A stretch of 5,299 nucleotides of DNA from an uncultured Actinomycetes bacterium. GTDB taxonomy: Bacteria; Actinomycetota; Actinomycetes; S36-B12. Position 1 is the first letter of the stretch. Each line of letters starts with the position of its first letter. The stretch covers positions 1 to 5,299 of the forward strand of contig CAJIYV010000049.1 of assembly GCA_905181745.1 (NCBI GenBank). The letters run 5' to 3'. The notes under the pieces were generated by a model. It did no database searches. It had not been told where the DNA came from and worked only from the letters and a program-made list of their open reading frames with translations. The translations under genes and the position numbers were made by a program. Below are positions 5,185 through 5,299 of this stretch, one piece after another.

Positions 5185-5299
5185 TTACGGGGCGTAATCC
5201 AACCTCGCCGAGGCGCTCACCTCAACGGGATCAAACGGTAACGCGTCAAAAAAGGTCAACCGCAATGGCGCGTTCAGGGTAAGTCGAATCAGGACATTA
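5185..5299 (-). CDS. C-terminal end of an unidentified protein (partial, cut by window edge)
   Basis: An open minus-strand frame enters from the window edge and runs 37 codons to TAA at 5187-5185. The visible tail alternates hydrophobic and polar residues (NVLIRLTLNAPLRLTFF... ending SASARLDYAP), which reads like the beta-rich end of an extracytoplasmic or pilus-type protein. I cannot name the family from so little; a TadE/TadG-like pilus component is only a guess. It is in the same orientation as prfB and ends 34 nt before it. Another minus frame is open for only 17 codons before TGA, so this is the best candidate for a coding end. Residues before the edge are unknown. Confidence 0.5.
   Translation of the reverse strand, partial: NVLIRLTLNAPLRLTFFDALPFDPVEVSASARLDYAP

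Noticed and set aside
5185..5197. TTACG-CCC-CGTAA hairpin at the upstream stop codon as a terminator
   Set aside because: The stem is only 5 bp and no T-run follows, so termination before prfB cannot be supported.
1..5299. A novel accessory or defence system
   Set aside because: Every substantial frame belongs to conserved housekeeping genes in their usual actinobacterial order. No repeats, integrase, transposase or att-like duplication was seen next to ssrA within the 94 bases available downstream.

Overview
The window holds a compact block of housekeeping genes, all on the minus strand. It reads from high to low coordinates as: C-terminal end of an unidentified gene, prfB, ftsE, ftsX, a secreted coiled-coil M23 peptidase, smpB, ssrA (tmRNA). 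This prfB-ftsEX-(peptidase)-smpB-ssrA order is typical of Actinomycetota. The SmpB, FtsX and FtsE sequences and the tag ending in ALAA fit that phylum. Base composition is near half GC by eye, and codon use is mixed rather than strongly GC-ending. That suggests a lower-GC actinobacterium, such as a freshwater or marine planktonic lineage (Nanopelagicales-like or small-genome Microbacteriaceae-like), rather than Streptomyces or Mycobacterium. This placement is an inference.

Layout: 5185-5299 is the tail of an upstream open frame cut by the window edge. After a 34-nt gap comes prfB (4037-5149), release factor 2, which reads straight through the position where many bacteria have a programmed +1 frameshift. 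After 78 nt comes ftsE (3269-3958, GTG start with a good ribosome site), which overlaps ftsX (2361-3269) by one base in TAATG. Fifty-nine nt later comes the M23 peptidase (1021-2301, GTG start, no ribosome site). A 66-nt gap with a hairpin leads to smpB (478-954). Only 15 nt separate smpB from the mature 5' end of ssrA (95-462), and that gap carries a -10 element. A GC-rich hairpin at 26-52 is a likely terminator of the block.

The genes form two functional modules plus prfB. FtsE and FtsX make the ABC-type membrane complex of the divisome that controls cell-wall hydrolysis, and the neighbouring exported coiled-coil M23 enzyme is the obvious candidate for the hydrolase they gate. SmpB and tmRNA make the trans-translation complex that rescues stalled ribosomes. 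prfB terminates translation at UGA and UAA. The tmRNA can be folded by eye into a tRNA-like domain, four pseudoknots, a tag frame (AKTKQSADAYALAA) and the stop-codon helix.

I found no mobile element, CRISPR array, defence system or other accessory cargo. The plus strand has no credible gene. The points of interest are fine detail: possible leaderless starts, the smpB-ssrA junction, the lost RF2 frameshift and the FtsEX-linked peptidase.
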